Positions 11,005 through 23,700 of a stretch of 64,000 nucleotides of DNA are shown one piece after another. Every line of letters begins with the position of its first letter. The stretch's first letter is position 1. Under the pieces are notes generated by a model, which saw only the letters and a program-made list of their open reading frames with translations, was not told where the DNA came from and searched no databases. This DNA comes from Tausonia pullulans (Eukaryota; Basidiomycota; Tremellomycetes; Cystofilobasidiales; Mrakiaceae), in NCBI GenBank assembly GCA_951802195.1, contig OX637623.1, positions 62,001-126,000 on the forward strand, in the 5' to 3' direction. Made by a program: the position numbers and the translations under genes.

Positions 11005-13493
11005 ATGTCGGACAAGCTCACGCGTATCGCGCTCGTCAACCCGGATCGTTGCAAGCCGAAAAAGTGCGTCACAGGCGCTTCCGCTCTCGCGACTGGCCAT
11101 GTCTCGTGCACCTCTCCCCGGCAGTTCCTGTCAAACGGGAGGCTGACTGCATCCTTGCTTGGTCTCGCCTAGGTGTCGCCAGGAGTGCAAGAAGTGAGTC
11201 TGCCTCCCTTCCCACGACTGTTCATGCGAATGGGCGGCTCCACGCGTGCACCGCGCGCGTCTCTCTGGCCTCTGTCCTGACGCGGACTGTCCCTCCTGTC
11301 CTCCTTTCCCCCCCCTCCAGGTCATGCCCTGTCGTCAAGATGGGCAAGCTGTGTATTGAGGTTCTCTCCTCAGACAAGACAGCGTTCATCTCGGAGGATC
11401 TTTGCATCGGTTGTGGTATCTGCTCTCGCAAGTGCGTCGTCCCTTCTTCCTCCTGTCGCCCTCTTCAGGCAGGCAGAATTCGAGAGGCCGCCTTCTTCCC
11501 TTGTCACTTCTCGTCCTTCCCCGGCCGACGCCGCCGCTGACACCTCACCCCATTCCCTCTCCTTCAGATGCCCGTTCGAGGCTATCCAGATTATCAACCT
11601 GCCGACGAACCTTGAGTCGCAAGTCACCCACCGCTACACGGCCAACTCGTTCAAGCTCCACCGTCTCCCGACCCCGCGGCCCGGCCAGGTCCTTGGTCTC
11701 GTCGGTACCAACGGTATCGGCAAGTCGACGGCTCTCAAGATTCTCGCGGGCAAGATGAAGCCCAACCTTGGGCGGTACGATGTGCGTCGCGCCTCGGTGG
11801 CTAGGTGGTTGGTCTTCCGGAGCTGACGCCCACGCCTGTCTCGCTCCTTCCCATGCTCGTTCTCTTCGCTTGCTCCCACCTCCACCAGGACCCCCCGGAC
11901 TGGGCCGACATCCTCAAGTACTTCCGTGGATCCGAGCTCCAGAACTACTTCACCAAGGTTCTCGAGGACAACCTCAAGGCGCTTATCAAGCCCCAATATG
12001 TCGACCACATCCCTCGGGCCATCAAGGGCGAGCGGACGGTGACGGATATGCTTGACGGCAAGAAGGAGCTTGACAACAAGGACTACCTTGTTGACCAGCT
12101 CGACCTCTTCGAGGTCCTCGACCGATCGGTCACCAAGCTTTCGGGAGGAGAGCTCCAGCGGTTCGCCATTGCGCTCACGGCAATCCAGAGGGCCGACGTC
12201 TACATGTTTGACGAGCCGTCGTCGTACCTCGACGTTAAGCAGCGTCTCAACGCCGCGCGCATCATTCGCTCGCTGTTGACGCCGACGTCGTACGTCATTG
12301 CCGTCGAGCACGATCTTTCGGTCCTCGACTACCTTTCGGACTTTATCTGCTGTCTCTACGGCAAGCCCTCGGCCTACGGAGTCGTTACCATGCCGTTCTC
12401 GGTGCGGGAAGGTGAGAGAAGGCTGCGTCCCCGCAGAAGGGACTTCACTTGACTGACCACCCGGCTCCCGCAGGCATTAACATCTTCCTGGACGGAGTTA
12501 TCCCAACGGAGAATCTTCGTTTCCGCGACGAGTCGCTCACGTTCAAGATCACGGAGACCGGCGACGACACGGACTACTCCAAGTCGCGCAAGTTCTCGTA
12601 CCCGTCGATGACCAAGACGATGGGTGGTTTTAAGCTTAACGTCACTGCGGGCAAGTTTACCGACTCGGAGATCATCGTTATGCTCGGCGAGAACGGAACG
12701 GGCAAGACAACACTCGTCAAACTGCTCGCTGGTCGAGAACAGCCGGACAACCCCGAGCACGAGCAGAAGTTCAAGGTCTCGATGAAGCCGCAGATGCTTT
12801 CTCCGTGAGTAGGGGCCGCTGTCCCGCTCTTTTTCTCGCCGCAACTCCCCCGCTTACACTTTCTTGCTTGTCCACTTTAAAACAGCAAGTTCGAGGGAAC
12901 CGTTCGCATGCTTCTCATCAAGCGGATCAAGGGTGCCTTCCTCCTTCCCCAGTTCCAGTCGGACGTCATCAAGCCCATGCAGCTCGACAACATCATCGAC
13001 CAGGACGTCAAGACGCTCTCCGGTGGAGAGCTCCAGCGTGTCGCCATCTGTCTTGCTCTGGGAGTCCCCGCCGACATTTACCTCATCGATGAGCCGTCGG
13101 CATACCTTGATTCGGAGCAGCGTATCAACGCTTCCAAGGTTATCAAGCGGTTCATCCTCCACTCGAAGAAGACGGCGTTTGTTGTCGAGCACGACTTCAT
13201 CATGTCAACCTGTGGGTCTCCTTTTCTCTGCTCTGCTGTCTTGTCCTCAGCTGACCCGTCTCCGGCCTATAGACCTCGCCGACCGTGTCATCGTCTACGA
13301 GGGAAAGCCCTCCGTCGAGGCCACGGCCGGAACGCCCGAGCCCCTCGTCACCGGAATGAACAAGTTCCTCGCCTCGCTCGAGGTCACCTTCCGTCGGGAT
13401 CCGACCAACTTCCGGCCGAGGATCAACAAGCTCGACTCGCTCAAGGACAAGGAGCAAAAGCAGAAGAACCACTACTTCTTCCTCGGCGACTGA
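11005..13493 (+). CDS. RLI1: Fe-S ABC ATPase, ribosome recycling factor RLI1/ABCE1
   Basis: Essential soluble ABC protein that splits ribosomes after termination with eRF1/Dom34 and acts in initiation and ribosome export. Eight exons (11005-11063, 11173-11193, 11321-11431, 11568-11781, 11889-12411, 12474-12804, 12886-13211, 13273-13493) give 601 residues, the family length. The N-terminal two-cluster ferredoxin part shows CKPKKCRQECKKSCPV and [16 protein letters not shown]1 has Walker [10 protein letters not shown], signature [11 protein letters not shown] and Walker [17 protein letters not shown]2 has [20 protein letters not shown] and [13 protein letters not shown]. The introns are concentrated in the Fe-S region, where exon 2 is only 21 nt. 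Every phase closes without conflict. No membrane segments, as expected for ABCE. Confidence 0.97.
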
Positions 13494-13988
13494 GCGTGGG
13501 TGGGAAGGGGTAATGTGTAGGAGTGGCAGAGCGAGAGAGGGATGGCGGGGGTGGTGGTGATGATGTCTGGCTGGCGCGGTGATGGTCCGTCCTTCCTCTC
13601 TTGGATAGATCCGATCTGCTTTTTTTTTCTTGTCTGGCACGTGTGAAGAGCAAGAGCGCCGCCTCCTTTGAGCCTCGCCTTTGTCGGACAAATAGGACTG
13701 GGGCTGAACGATCGCTCGGATGAAGCGGGAGAAAGGGGTGGTCTTGGACTTCTCGCTCGCACCACCATACATCCATCGCTCATGCCTGCCCGTCGTCGGC
13801 GGGATGTCTCAGGCACAACGCGTCTCACGTCGGTGCCGCCGCCGCGTCGTGGGTTTTTGCGCCGCGCGGGCTGGGCCTCGGCGTTCCAAGACAACACCCT
13901 TGAGCTTGATCCTACCTGCGCTACCCCTCCATGGCTCCTCCTCCTCCACTTCCCCCACACTCAATTCGAGCGTGCTAAGGCTGCTAAG

Positions 13989-16900
13989 AGGCAAATGGAC
14001 CTCCTCCCAACCTTCACCTGCTCACTCACCCGACCGCGACCCGGCCTCGCCTCAATGCCCTCCTCACCGTCGATGCCCTCGTTCTCGCGCCGGCCAAACA
14101 GCCCGTTGATCGGTGGCTACCCCTCCTCTGTCCGTCGGTCGCCTGGGATGCCCTCCATGACGCCCACGAGGGCGGGTGCCCTCCTCTTCCGGTCTCGAGT
14201 GCCTCGACTGCCGAGACGATACCTCTGGGTCGCCCTCTCCAGTGAGTGCCCGCCCGCTCGCTTCTCTCGTACTCGTGTTGTGCCTCTCTCCTGAGGGCGC
14301 ATAGCGCAATACAATCAACCCAGCAGCCACGCCCCCTGCGTGCAGTCAACATTTCTCTTGCGCCCGAGAGCTGACTTCCCTCGTTCACCCCCAAAGTGCC
14401 GCTCTTCTTCTTCTTCTACCTCCTTTCCTCTTCCTCCTCCCGAACGGACTTTGCAGCCGTCGCCAGTTCGTACGCCGACGCCGCGCGACGCCGCCCTCCA
14501 CCGGAGCAAGGAGCAGCAGCTCTCAAGGCCAAGGCCGACGAGCTCCCTCCCTCGATCTTTGGGATCCAGCTTCCCGACCGGGGACGGAAAGGCAGGACGG
14601 AAGAGAAACCAGCGGACCCTCGCCAACAGCTGCAGCTGTCGCCGCCCGTATTGAGGAAGAAGCAGGTACGAACTCCGCGGGGACGGTCCTTGAAACGATC
14701 GCATCGATCATGACGGGGGCTGATGAAGGAGAGTGGACGAACACGCGATGCTTCTTTCCCCGCAGTTCAACGACGCCTTTGTCCCTCTCGAGCCGGCCAA
14801 CACCGAGACCAAGCTCGTCGGCGGAATGCCGGGCTTCTATCTCTTTGAGAACCTCTGTCCGTCCATCCCCCGAGCGCGTGCTGGAGAGTGGGGGCGAAGG
14901 CTGATCTTTGAACACGTCTATCGCCGGATCAACGTCCCTCTCCGCCCTCGTTGGTGGCCCCACGCTTGCCTCCCTCCGTCCCTCTCCGCCCCCAAACTCT
15001 CGCGCCCGCTCGCCGCTCGAACGACCCCCTGTTGAACCAGACACCCACAAGGGCGTCCTGTGTGCGTCTCTGCTCCCCTTCGTCTTTGGAGGCGCGTCGC
15101 GTCTGACTTTCTTGCCCTCTTCACGACGCGTGCCTTCCTCTAGACGCCGTCACCTCGCAGCCGTCGAGCCTGCCAGACGTGTCCAAGATCGTCAGCATCC
15201 GGGAGCAAGTCGCCAACGAAACATTGTGAGTTCCCCTGCTGCCAGTTCAAGCGCCACCGCCGTCGACGGTCCCGCGCCGAGGCGGCACCCGTTGCTGACT
15301 TTGGTTTCACCTGACCCGCAGCTGGAAAGTCATCAGCCCGAGCGAGGCTAAGGACCTCTTTGGAGAGCGCGTAGCGCGCCTGACGGGCGACACGGTAAGT
15401 CCTCGTTCGCTCTTCCTCGTCTGCTTTCGTACGGTCGGCGACGGGCGTTGCGCTGAACTTCCTTCGTTTTCGCCTGCTCGCTTACCTCACCTCCAGATAT
15501 TCTTCGGGGATGGCCCGCCCGTCAGCTTCCTCGACCACTACTAGTGCGCGCGCCCGCCCCTTCGATGCTCCTTCCCTTTTCATACGTGCGCGCCCTCCTA
15601 ATCTCAACCCCCCTCCCCCCCCTCTCTATTCCGCTACCAGCCACTTTGTCGTCGAGGTCTTCTCTGGTGCCTGGCGCGTTCTCACCTCGACCGCCGTCAA
15701 GTCCTCCACGGACAGCGGCTCGGGCTCGGCTCTGAGCATGTCTCCTCCCGAACGGGTCATCTTCCCTCGGGAGGTGAAGTGGCGAGACGGGTGAGTCTTT
15801 CTCTTTTGGGTTTGTATTCATGTGGAGGGTGAAGGTCGCTGATCGGCCACAACTATAAGACCTGGCCTCAACGCGTGGTTCCTCAACACGGTCATTCCGA
15901 CAGCAGCGATTGAAGAGATGGCCGCTTGGGATGACCGGGCGAGCTCGGGGAACGTGTATCAGTTTGAGAGGAGTGAGTCTCGGGGTCGAGAACGTCGCTG
16001 ATGTCAGCCCTGAGCTGACAGTCTCCCGCTTCTCCTTAAGTTGTCATTGTCGACGTGCATCCTGGCCGCTTTTGCGCGCTTGTAGTACGGGAATGTGCAC
16101 TTACTCGTTCCTCTTTCTTCCCTCTCAGCGTTGGGCCTCGCACCGACACAATCCGACGGCAAACCAGTGGAACAAGATGAACTCAGAGTTTGTCGCGCTC
16201 ATTCTTCCACTCGTTGGAATTTTGCTGATCCTTGCCTCTCCTCTCCTCCCCCCCCCCCCCCCCCTCTCTCCCCTTTTCAGTATCTACGAGATTCCCGCCC
16301 CCAAGGACTGGTGGGAGCCTCTCCGCCAGTCGCTCATGTACTCGCTCCAGATCCCGGACGAGCCTCTTTCCGACAAACGTGCGTCGGTTGCCCTCTCTCT
16401 GTTCTCCTTCCCAACCCTGACCTTGTCTCATCGTTCTCATCGTTCTCATCGTTCGCCAGCCGTCATCACCTACGTCAACCGCCAATCCACGTCCCGCCGC
16501 AAGCTCCGCGATGAGGACCACGACGCCCTCATGGAAGCTCTCTCTGAGCTTGAGGCCGAGGGTCTCGCCCAAGTCTACGACGCCCGGATGGAGACGATCG
16601 GCAAGAAGGAGCAGTTTGCACTCTCGTCGAGGACGAACATCTTGCTGGGCGTCCATGGAAATGGGTTGAGCCATTTGATGTGGATGAAGAGTGGGAGTCA
16701 CGTCATTGAGATCTTCTACCCGGAGGGGTTCACGAGGGACTAGTGGGTCGATTTCTCTTCTCTCGTCCTGTGAGCCTGCTTGTATTGACTTCTTCTCGCT
16801 CTCTTTCCTCTCTCCTTCCCAGTCAACTCATCACCGAGCCCCTCGGCCACCAGCACTACGCCGTCGTTCGTATCTCTTCAGCTTCCCTCCCTCCCCCCCT

Positions 16901-17182
16901 CATCCTTCCAGCTGACCTCTCACCCGCTACCCCTCCAGTGGAACGACACCGTCCAAACCGAGTCCGCCTGGCGCACGGACGGGACGAATCACTTCCCGAG
17001 CGAGTTCCAGGGGACCGAGATTCCGTGCGTCTCGTCCTTCCCTCTCTTTCTTCTTTCCACGCGACGTCTCCTAGACTGACGCGCGTCTCTTTGTTTCCGG
17101 TTGGCTCAGGGTCAGCGCCGCGTTCATCAAAGAGCTCCTTCTCGAAATCATCCACAACGAGGGTCGCAAGTTCATCGGCTGA
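13989..17182 (+). CDS. GT61-type glycosyltransferase (DUF563), 5' end unresolved
   Basis: Probable Golgi/ER type II glycosyltransferase related to fungal and plant GT61 (xylosyl/GlcNAc-transferase-like) proteins. Well-supported exons: up to 14665, then 14766-14856, 15041-15061, 15144-15225, 15322-15394, 15497-15543, 15641-15790, 15860-15972, 16041-16054, 16129-16187, 16281-16378, 16460-16742, 16823-16865, 16939-17024 and 17110-17182. Joined, they give FFGDGPPVSFLDHYYHFVVE, IVIVDRWASHRHNP and the conserved C-terminal ILLGVHGNGLSHLMWM followed by VIEIFYPEGF, the GT61 hallmark. One exon is only 14 nt, and one intron uses the donor GTTTGT. Coding-like sequence 13989-14241 (containing LNALLTVDALVLAPAKQP) probably belongs to the gene, but I could not place a start codon or a signal anchor. 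The donor sugar and acceptor are unknown. Confidence 0.8.
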
Positions 17183-17531
17183 GGCCGCGCCCTGGTTCGG
17201 GGACGTCTGGGTCTCCTCTTTTAGACTGTTCATTTCTTCCTGTCTCTCTCTCTCTTCCTCTCTCTCTTTCCTCCCTCTTTCTCTTTTTCTCCCTCTCTGT
17301 CTCTCTCGTTCTTTTAGAAAGACCCGCTGTTCCGAGCTGGAGACAGGCTCGCAGGGCGGGATCGCAAGGGAAGGGAGGGGTGAGGGGGGGAAGGGGCAGG
17401 CTGGACTGGGCGGAACGAGCGAGATCGAAGGAGGCAGGGGGGAAGAGAGGGCTGACTTGGAGCAGCAGAAGGAAACGCACGCATGCACACTTGCACACAT
17501 ATATATACACACTGGTCTCGAATTCTCCCCT

Positions 17532-17534
<3 letters not shown>

Positions 17535-17585
<51 letters not shown>
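17535..17585 (+). repeat. (CT)n microsatellite
   Basis: About 25 uninterrupted CT units in the 3' flank of the GT61 gene. It lies between that gene's stop (17182) and the tail-to-tail CCH1 stop (17703), in an unassigned stretch that also contains further C-runs and a TATATA-containing segment near 17501. Confidence 0.95.
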
Positions 17586-17589
<4 letters not shown>

Positions 17590-17702
17590 CCTGTCACTCT
17601 ATATTCTTTTATACCCGCGCCACCTCCACCCCCCTCCCCCCCCCCCCGGGGTCTCTTTCCTTTCTATATCTTTATGCATCGGAATTTCAGAAGGAACACC
17701 AA

Positions 17703-20700
17703 CTAGTCGTCGTCGTCGTCGTCGTCCTCATCATCGGAAGAGGTCATCATCGCTGGTGGAGGGAAGAAACGAGCGGAGTCAGAGAAGCTGGGCAAGGGTG
17801 GTACCACCACGGATGAATGGGGAAAGAGAGAGAGAAAGAGAGAGAGAGAGGACTGACCACCCCAAGGGCTCGAGGTCATCTTCGCGAGCACCTCCTCGCT
17901 GCTCTCCTCCACGGCCGCAGGCGATGTCGGCCGTGATCTAGCGCCCCAAGCGTCAGCCGTTGTCACGCCCTCCTACGTTGTTGTCGCCTCGTTCAAAGAG
18001 AACGAGAGGGAAAAGGTTCTGTCCGTACCTCGAGCTAGGAACTCCAGTCGCAAGACTCAGGAACGACACGTCCGACCCTCGTCGCGCGTCGGAACTTTCA
18101 CCTCCGGGTGAGTCAGGTAAACCGACACCGCTCCAAAGGCTGCCTGGGCTCAGCGGCGGCATTGTCGGTGTGCTCGGCTGCGACGATGAGAGCTCGTTGC
18201 TCTTGCCGTCTGAGACAAGCGAGCGCGAGGTATCGACCTTCATGGCCGCGGAGGGACTCGTCGGCCCGCTAGAGTTGACGACAATCGAGGGAAGTGCTGA
18301 AAGGGGCGAGCCAAAAGACCTTAGTGGTTCGTTCACCACCGAGGGTAAGCATGAGCATGTGCGGCTTACCGTCCGCGTCGCCCTGCAGCTGCTTGATGCG
18401 TTGCTCGTGCCGCTGATGGAGGAAGCGCCGACGGCAGACGATGGTCCGGAGCAGGCCGTGGACGCGATCGAGATTCACGAGATCAGTGACAAAGTCAGTC
18501 TTGACGCGACGCTTGAGGAGGTCCTCAAGCCTGTGTGAAAGGGAGGAGAGTGGAGAGGGCCGGGGGGAAGGGGGAAGGGGGAAGGGGTCAGTGACATATA
18601 TACATCGTGGAGTCAAGCTATGCACTGAAGAGCGGTATCGTCGTTGATGAGTGTCTTTGAGTTGAGAAACCGGATGGTCAGTACATCTGCGATGAAGAGG
18701 TGACAGCGACATGACGGACATAATGCGAGACGAGGATCAACGCCTCGTTAAAGCTAATGCCTTTGCCGCTGTCGTCCGAGATCACGGCCTCCGAGATGAG
18801 TCGATTCCAGATCATACGCCGCCGTTTCAGCGTCTCCGAGTCGAGAGACTTAATGACCGAAGCGAGCTTGCGGACGTCGACGGCCCGTCCCGACGCGTGG
18901 ACGACATACTTCTCATCCGAGACGGCTGGTTCTGGCTCCGAGAGCCGCAGGAGGTTCTTGACTGAGGCATCAGGTGGATAAGGGCGGACTGGAAGAGCGA
19001 GTCGAGGGTCAGCATAGCAAGGCTAGGAGGGACAAACGCAGCCGCCCACCCTCGAAGACGCCACCCAGTTTCTATTGTACGTTTGGGTCAGCGAATAATA
19101 TCGTCATTGTTGCCGAAAAATTGAGGGCGTACTGAGAAGAAGCGCTCAAACTGCTCGCGTCGGATGTAGCCTGTTCGTAGCTGATCAAACTCGGCCCAGG
19201 TCTTCTTGAAGCCGCCTGGGGAAAAGTGAGATCGTCAGACGGGGTTGAGTGTCGAAATTACGTCAGAAGGACGAACGAATGTCCTCCCTCGTCAAAGAAG
19301 CCTTGCCGGGGAATCTGAAGACATAGCTGAAGCTCTGTGGTGTCGGCACAGGTGAGTCAGTCACAGACAATTGTCACGCAGGGGCAGACCTCCACAGAAC
19401 GAACCTCGACTGTAACTCAAAGGCTTGGTTAGTCAGTCCAGAATTTAGACCAAAATCACAAGTCATCCACACTTACCAACCACTCCTGTGAACATGTTCT
19501 GTGACAAGGCACCAAGTCAGCGGACGGGGTAGGGCGGAGCGCCATCTGACCTGTTAACAATCTAAAGACATACGACAAAGCTGCGCAATACGCCCACGGG
19601 AGGATCTCAGTCCATCGGCTCGAAGAAGGGACGGGTTTCAACAAGAGGCGCGACTCACAGGTACATGCTTAAGACGTTCTTTTTCGGAATGCGGGCGTAT
19701 CAGCTTTACCATATGCCACCGGCCTGCCTCGAGCCACCAGAGACTTACCCAGGCGAAGAATAGACCGATGGCCCAGGCTTCGCTTCCACAATCGCTTTCA
19801 AAAAAGTCGGACGACTTGGTACAACGAGGATAATCGAGGGTGTAGTCCTGGGTGAGGAAAACGCCGCCACCGGTATCAGTCAGCTTCGACTGAGACAATA
19901 TTGACGGAGTAACACGTACATGCATGAATCTATGAGAAGGCGTAGAAGTACGTTAGCCAGGGTTGGCGTGGGATGAACAGAGAGGGACCCACGAGTTCCA
20001 TCCCTCACCCGTGCTCATAAAGCTGAGCATGACAATCGTGTTTCCGAAGTCCCGGAAATTCTCATAGACGCCCCCGCTGTTACCCCACTTCGTGAGACCA
20101 AAGATCTCGAGGTCAAGGAGGCCAAAGTAGATGAAGAAGCAGGCCCAGAGCCCAAACAGGTTCAAGATGGCTGGAAGACTGGCGACGGCCGTTTTGAAGA
20201 GCTGATTGAGGCTGTTGAGCTTCTGGACGAGCTTGAAGACGATCGACACGAGGAAGAGCTTCTGAAACTGGATAATGCTAGAGCTCCTCTCAACGCCGAG
20301 CAGAATTGGGATCGACGTCCCAAAGGAGCCAGAAATGACGATGAGGTCAAAGAGGTTCCTGATAGTAGGAACAGCAGACGATCTTCAGCGTTTTATAATA
20401 TCTCTTCGCCTGATCAGGAGCACCTCACCAGCCGTTCTGGCGGAAGCTGCGCCATCCAAGGCCGTCTATATGGGATAAGAATGCGAGTCAGCTCATTCTA
20501 ATGGCATGCGTTTTAAAGAGGGAATCTCACATGCGCGAATGGAGAGGTCAAATGTGTAGATAGTGATGAAACCAAGGAATATGTAGTCTGTGGGGGCGAT
20601 AATCAGTCAGGGCTCGCTTGCTCCGTTCGTCGATGATAAATTGGACACTGACTACGAATGCGCTCGCCGAGCCCTCCTCTCCGGTTGTTGGCGAAGCTCT

Positions 20701-23700
20701 GCGTCATAAGGGCAATAATGTGCGCGACATAGGTCGCAGTCTATGGAATGAGAGGGAGACAAGTTAATACCAAGGCCTTGGCTGCGCTGATAGGGCTTCT
20801 GCATACCATTGACCGCGACCACCATCCGTGCTTCTGAGATGCGCGGTCAAAACACCATGAGCGGAAACCTGCGCTCGGTCGTCGCTGATAGGAGAGGCAT
20901 TTCGTCAGTTCAAGATACTAAGAGGATAGCGTAGGGGATCACAAACCTTTGGACGTTTCGCCTAGCAGAAAGGGGATACAAGAGCTCTGAGTAGGGTGTC
21001 TTTTTTAACAAATAGCCTATGACTTACGGGAGTCTGGCGGTAGATCGTTTTCTTGAGGTCGAGCCATTGACTGATAGAGAGCAGGGCTCAGGCCAGAAAC
21101 ATGTCTTCACACGGACGTTGCTAACCACTCACCGTTGTTCCTGCAGTGGAGGAAAAAAACGCTTCGTCAACAACGTGGCCAACCCTCACACAGGCTTGGG
21201 AGGACAGGAAAACTTGCCGTCGTGAGAAGGGCGCTCCCAGACCGCGAGGAGAAGTGAGAGATGATGATCGAGATGAAAAGGGTGAGGATAATGACCGCTC
21301 CAAACAGATTGAAGAAAAGCATGAAAAGAGCATTCCACGAGGAGACGTTCTGTGCCGGTTGAAGGTCTTCCTTGGTGATGTTCATAACTGAGGGTGGTAA
21401 AGGTTGTCGGTAGAGTGTGAGACGGAGAAAGACCTCGAGACTGACCAGAATCCATGACGTCTATCCATCCTTCCTGTGTGTTGAGAGCGAGATGGTTGAT
21501 ACTCAGCAATAAGCAAGGCCAGGAGAGATAGTCACGCACAAGAGAGATAATCTCAAACAGAATGAGGATGCTTCGTCTGTGTGGTGTGGCCATATGTGTC
21601 AGCGAGAAACCCGTGAGGCGTAAGTAGATGTGGAACAAACCGGAAACTGTCGAAATTCCACAAAGCCGCTGGAGAAGGCCAAGAGATGGATTCAGCCGCG
21701 TGTCACAGCAGGCACAAGCGAGCTAGGGACTGACCGTCTAGAGTCGGATTTGCCCACACTTGCGGAACCGGAAAGCTCAAGTTAATGTCGTCCAGCGGTT
21801 GGTGAAGGTATTCGCCGGTGCAGTCGGGCCGGCCCGTGGCCTCATCGTTATTGCACGAGAACAGCTTCCCGCTGAAGAGATTAATGCCCCAAACTGCGTA
21901 CGCTGATGATTGATAGTTGTTAGTGAGGCCAAGACGTCATGGAGGGCTATCTCTGCACCAGACTCACGGATGATGTACCTGGGACAGCGAGGGTAGGAAG
22001 CGTAGATGAGCTGAAGAAACAGCGAAATTGCGTCGCGCGTGCTCACAGGATGACGAGGATGATGGCATCGAGAATACGAGGAGCTCCCGAGGCAAGCATC
22101 TCGAGAGTTCTTCGTAGACTTGCCGAGAGAGTTATCAAGCGGAGCGGGCGCACAGCTTTTAGTGAGCGCGTTAAGCGAGAGAGACCGCCGATGAACATGA
22201 GGGCTGCAGAGTGGTTCGTTAAGTGATGAAGGATCTGGTGGTAGTGACGGTACTCACACGTCGTCGTGTTGACGAGCATTGCCGCCAGGAACAGGAAGCT
22301 AACGCACGGGGATCGAGAGCTCAGCCAGCTGATGCTCTGAATCAAGTCACTGGGAGAGAAAAGGAGCGGCAACACACTCAAGGCAGTTCCAGATGTTGAG
22401 GAGATAGGCATTCGGTGTGACTGTGGATGATCGTCAGCGGGGATGGTCAAGATTGGAAAAGTCCCTTGACCCAGCCTACATATGACTGAGGGAGGAAGTG
22501 GCAGTAGTCTGTCAGCCGGGCAGCGCAGACAACAACACGAGGTCTTACACTCACACCCGTCCGCGATGATCTTGATGATGAACTCGAGAACAAAAACAAA
22601 GGCCAAGCTTCGAGAGAACCAGTCAACAAGGGAACTAGTTTACCCGGGTATCGCGGATCAAAGGAGACTGACGAGACCTCGGACAAGTTGAACCACGTCC
22701 CGCGGACCCTATTGTGGATTGCGTAATAGTTCTTTCGATACAGAGGCGTCGCGTAGGCTGCAATGCATACGGATGCAATTACAGCGGCGAATATAACCAT
22801 TTTGAAGGCGAAAGCCCAGGTTGGGGATGCCCGTCGTCCGAAGATGCGTTCCCCTTGGCGAGACCACCTGTCAGCTGAAGCCCTGAAGCAGCGGAGATGA
22901 GTGTTGCACATACCGTGTGACGAAGGCGTCACACGCTGACAAAACTGCCGGACGATGTTATCCTGTCCAAAGATCCAGAGTGGCCGGTCGTAGCTCGGAT
23001 GAGCGGCGATAAAGTCCGCTTGGACAGCTCTCCGCTCATGTTCGGCATCTACATGCTCCTCCGTCACAGGCTGGCCTGCGGTGGCAAGGAAGTCACTACA
23101 GCGGAGTGGGGAGTCGTGTGAGTATCTCGTTGCCAGAGCTGTCCAATATTTCCTTTTCAGCTCACAACTGCCTATCGATGTCATCGGCTCCCGCGACAGC
23201 GTTCGCCTCTAGGGAGGGAGAATGGCGCTTAAGATCTCGCATGGCCACGACCTCGGGCCGTGAGTCACTTTTGAGCGTGCGACGAATATAAGACAGCACT
23301 CCCTCCGTGCCGGTCGTTTCTAACGCTGATCGGATGCGCCCGGAGCGCTGACGTAGAAACGAGACGAACGAAGTCAGGGAGACGGTCCATCCAGAACAGC
23401 TCAACAAGACTGACATCCTCTTCTGCGACATAAAAGTCCCGGACGATCGACTTCTTCAGTGGAAGGACCAGTTGGGGCGGTAAATTGACCGAGATCGCTT
23501 TTGGTTTCCCCTTAAAAAACCGATAGGCGTTAAAGCGCTCGACAAAGCTCGAGTGCGTTGATTTGGGCTGAGATCGCTTGACAAAAGCCTCGATTTGTTG
23601 CTTGCGCTTTTCCTCTTCGGCGATGTCAAAGTTTTCTATATGAAAAGAAGTTTGAAAGAATGCGTTTGAGTGAAGCCGGGCGGTCATAAGGTGAACAGAG

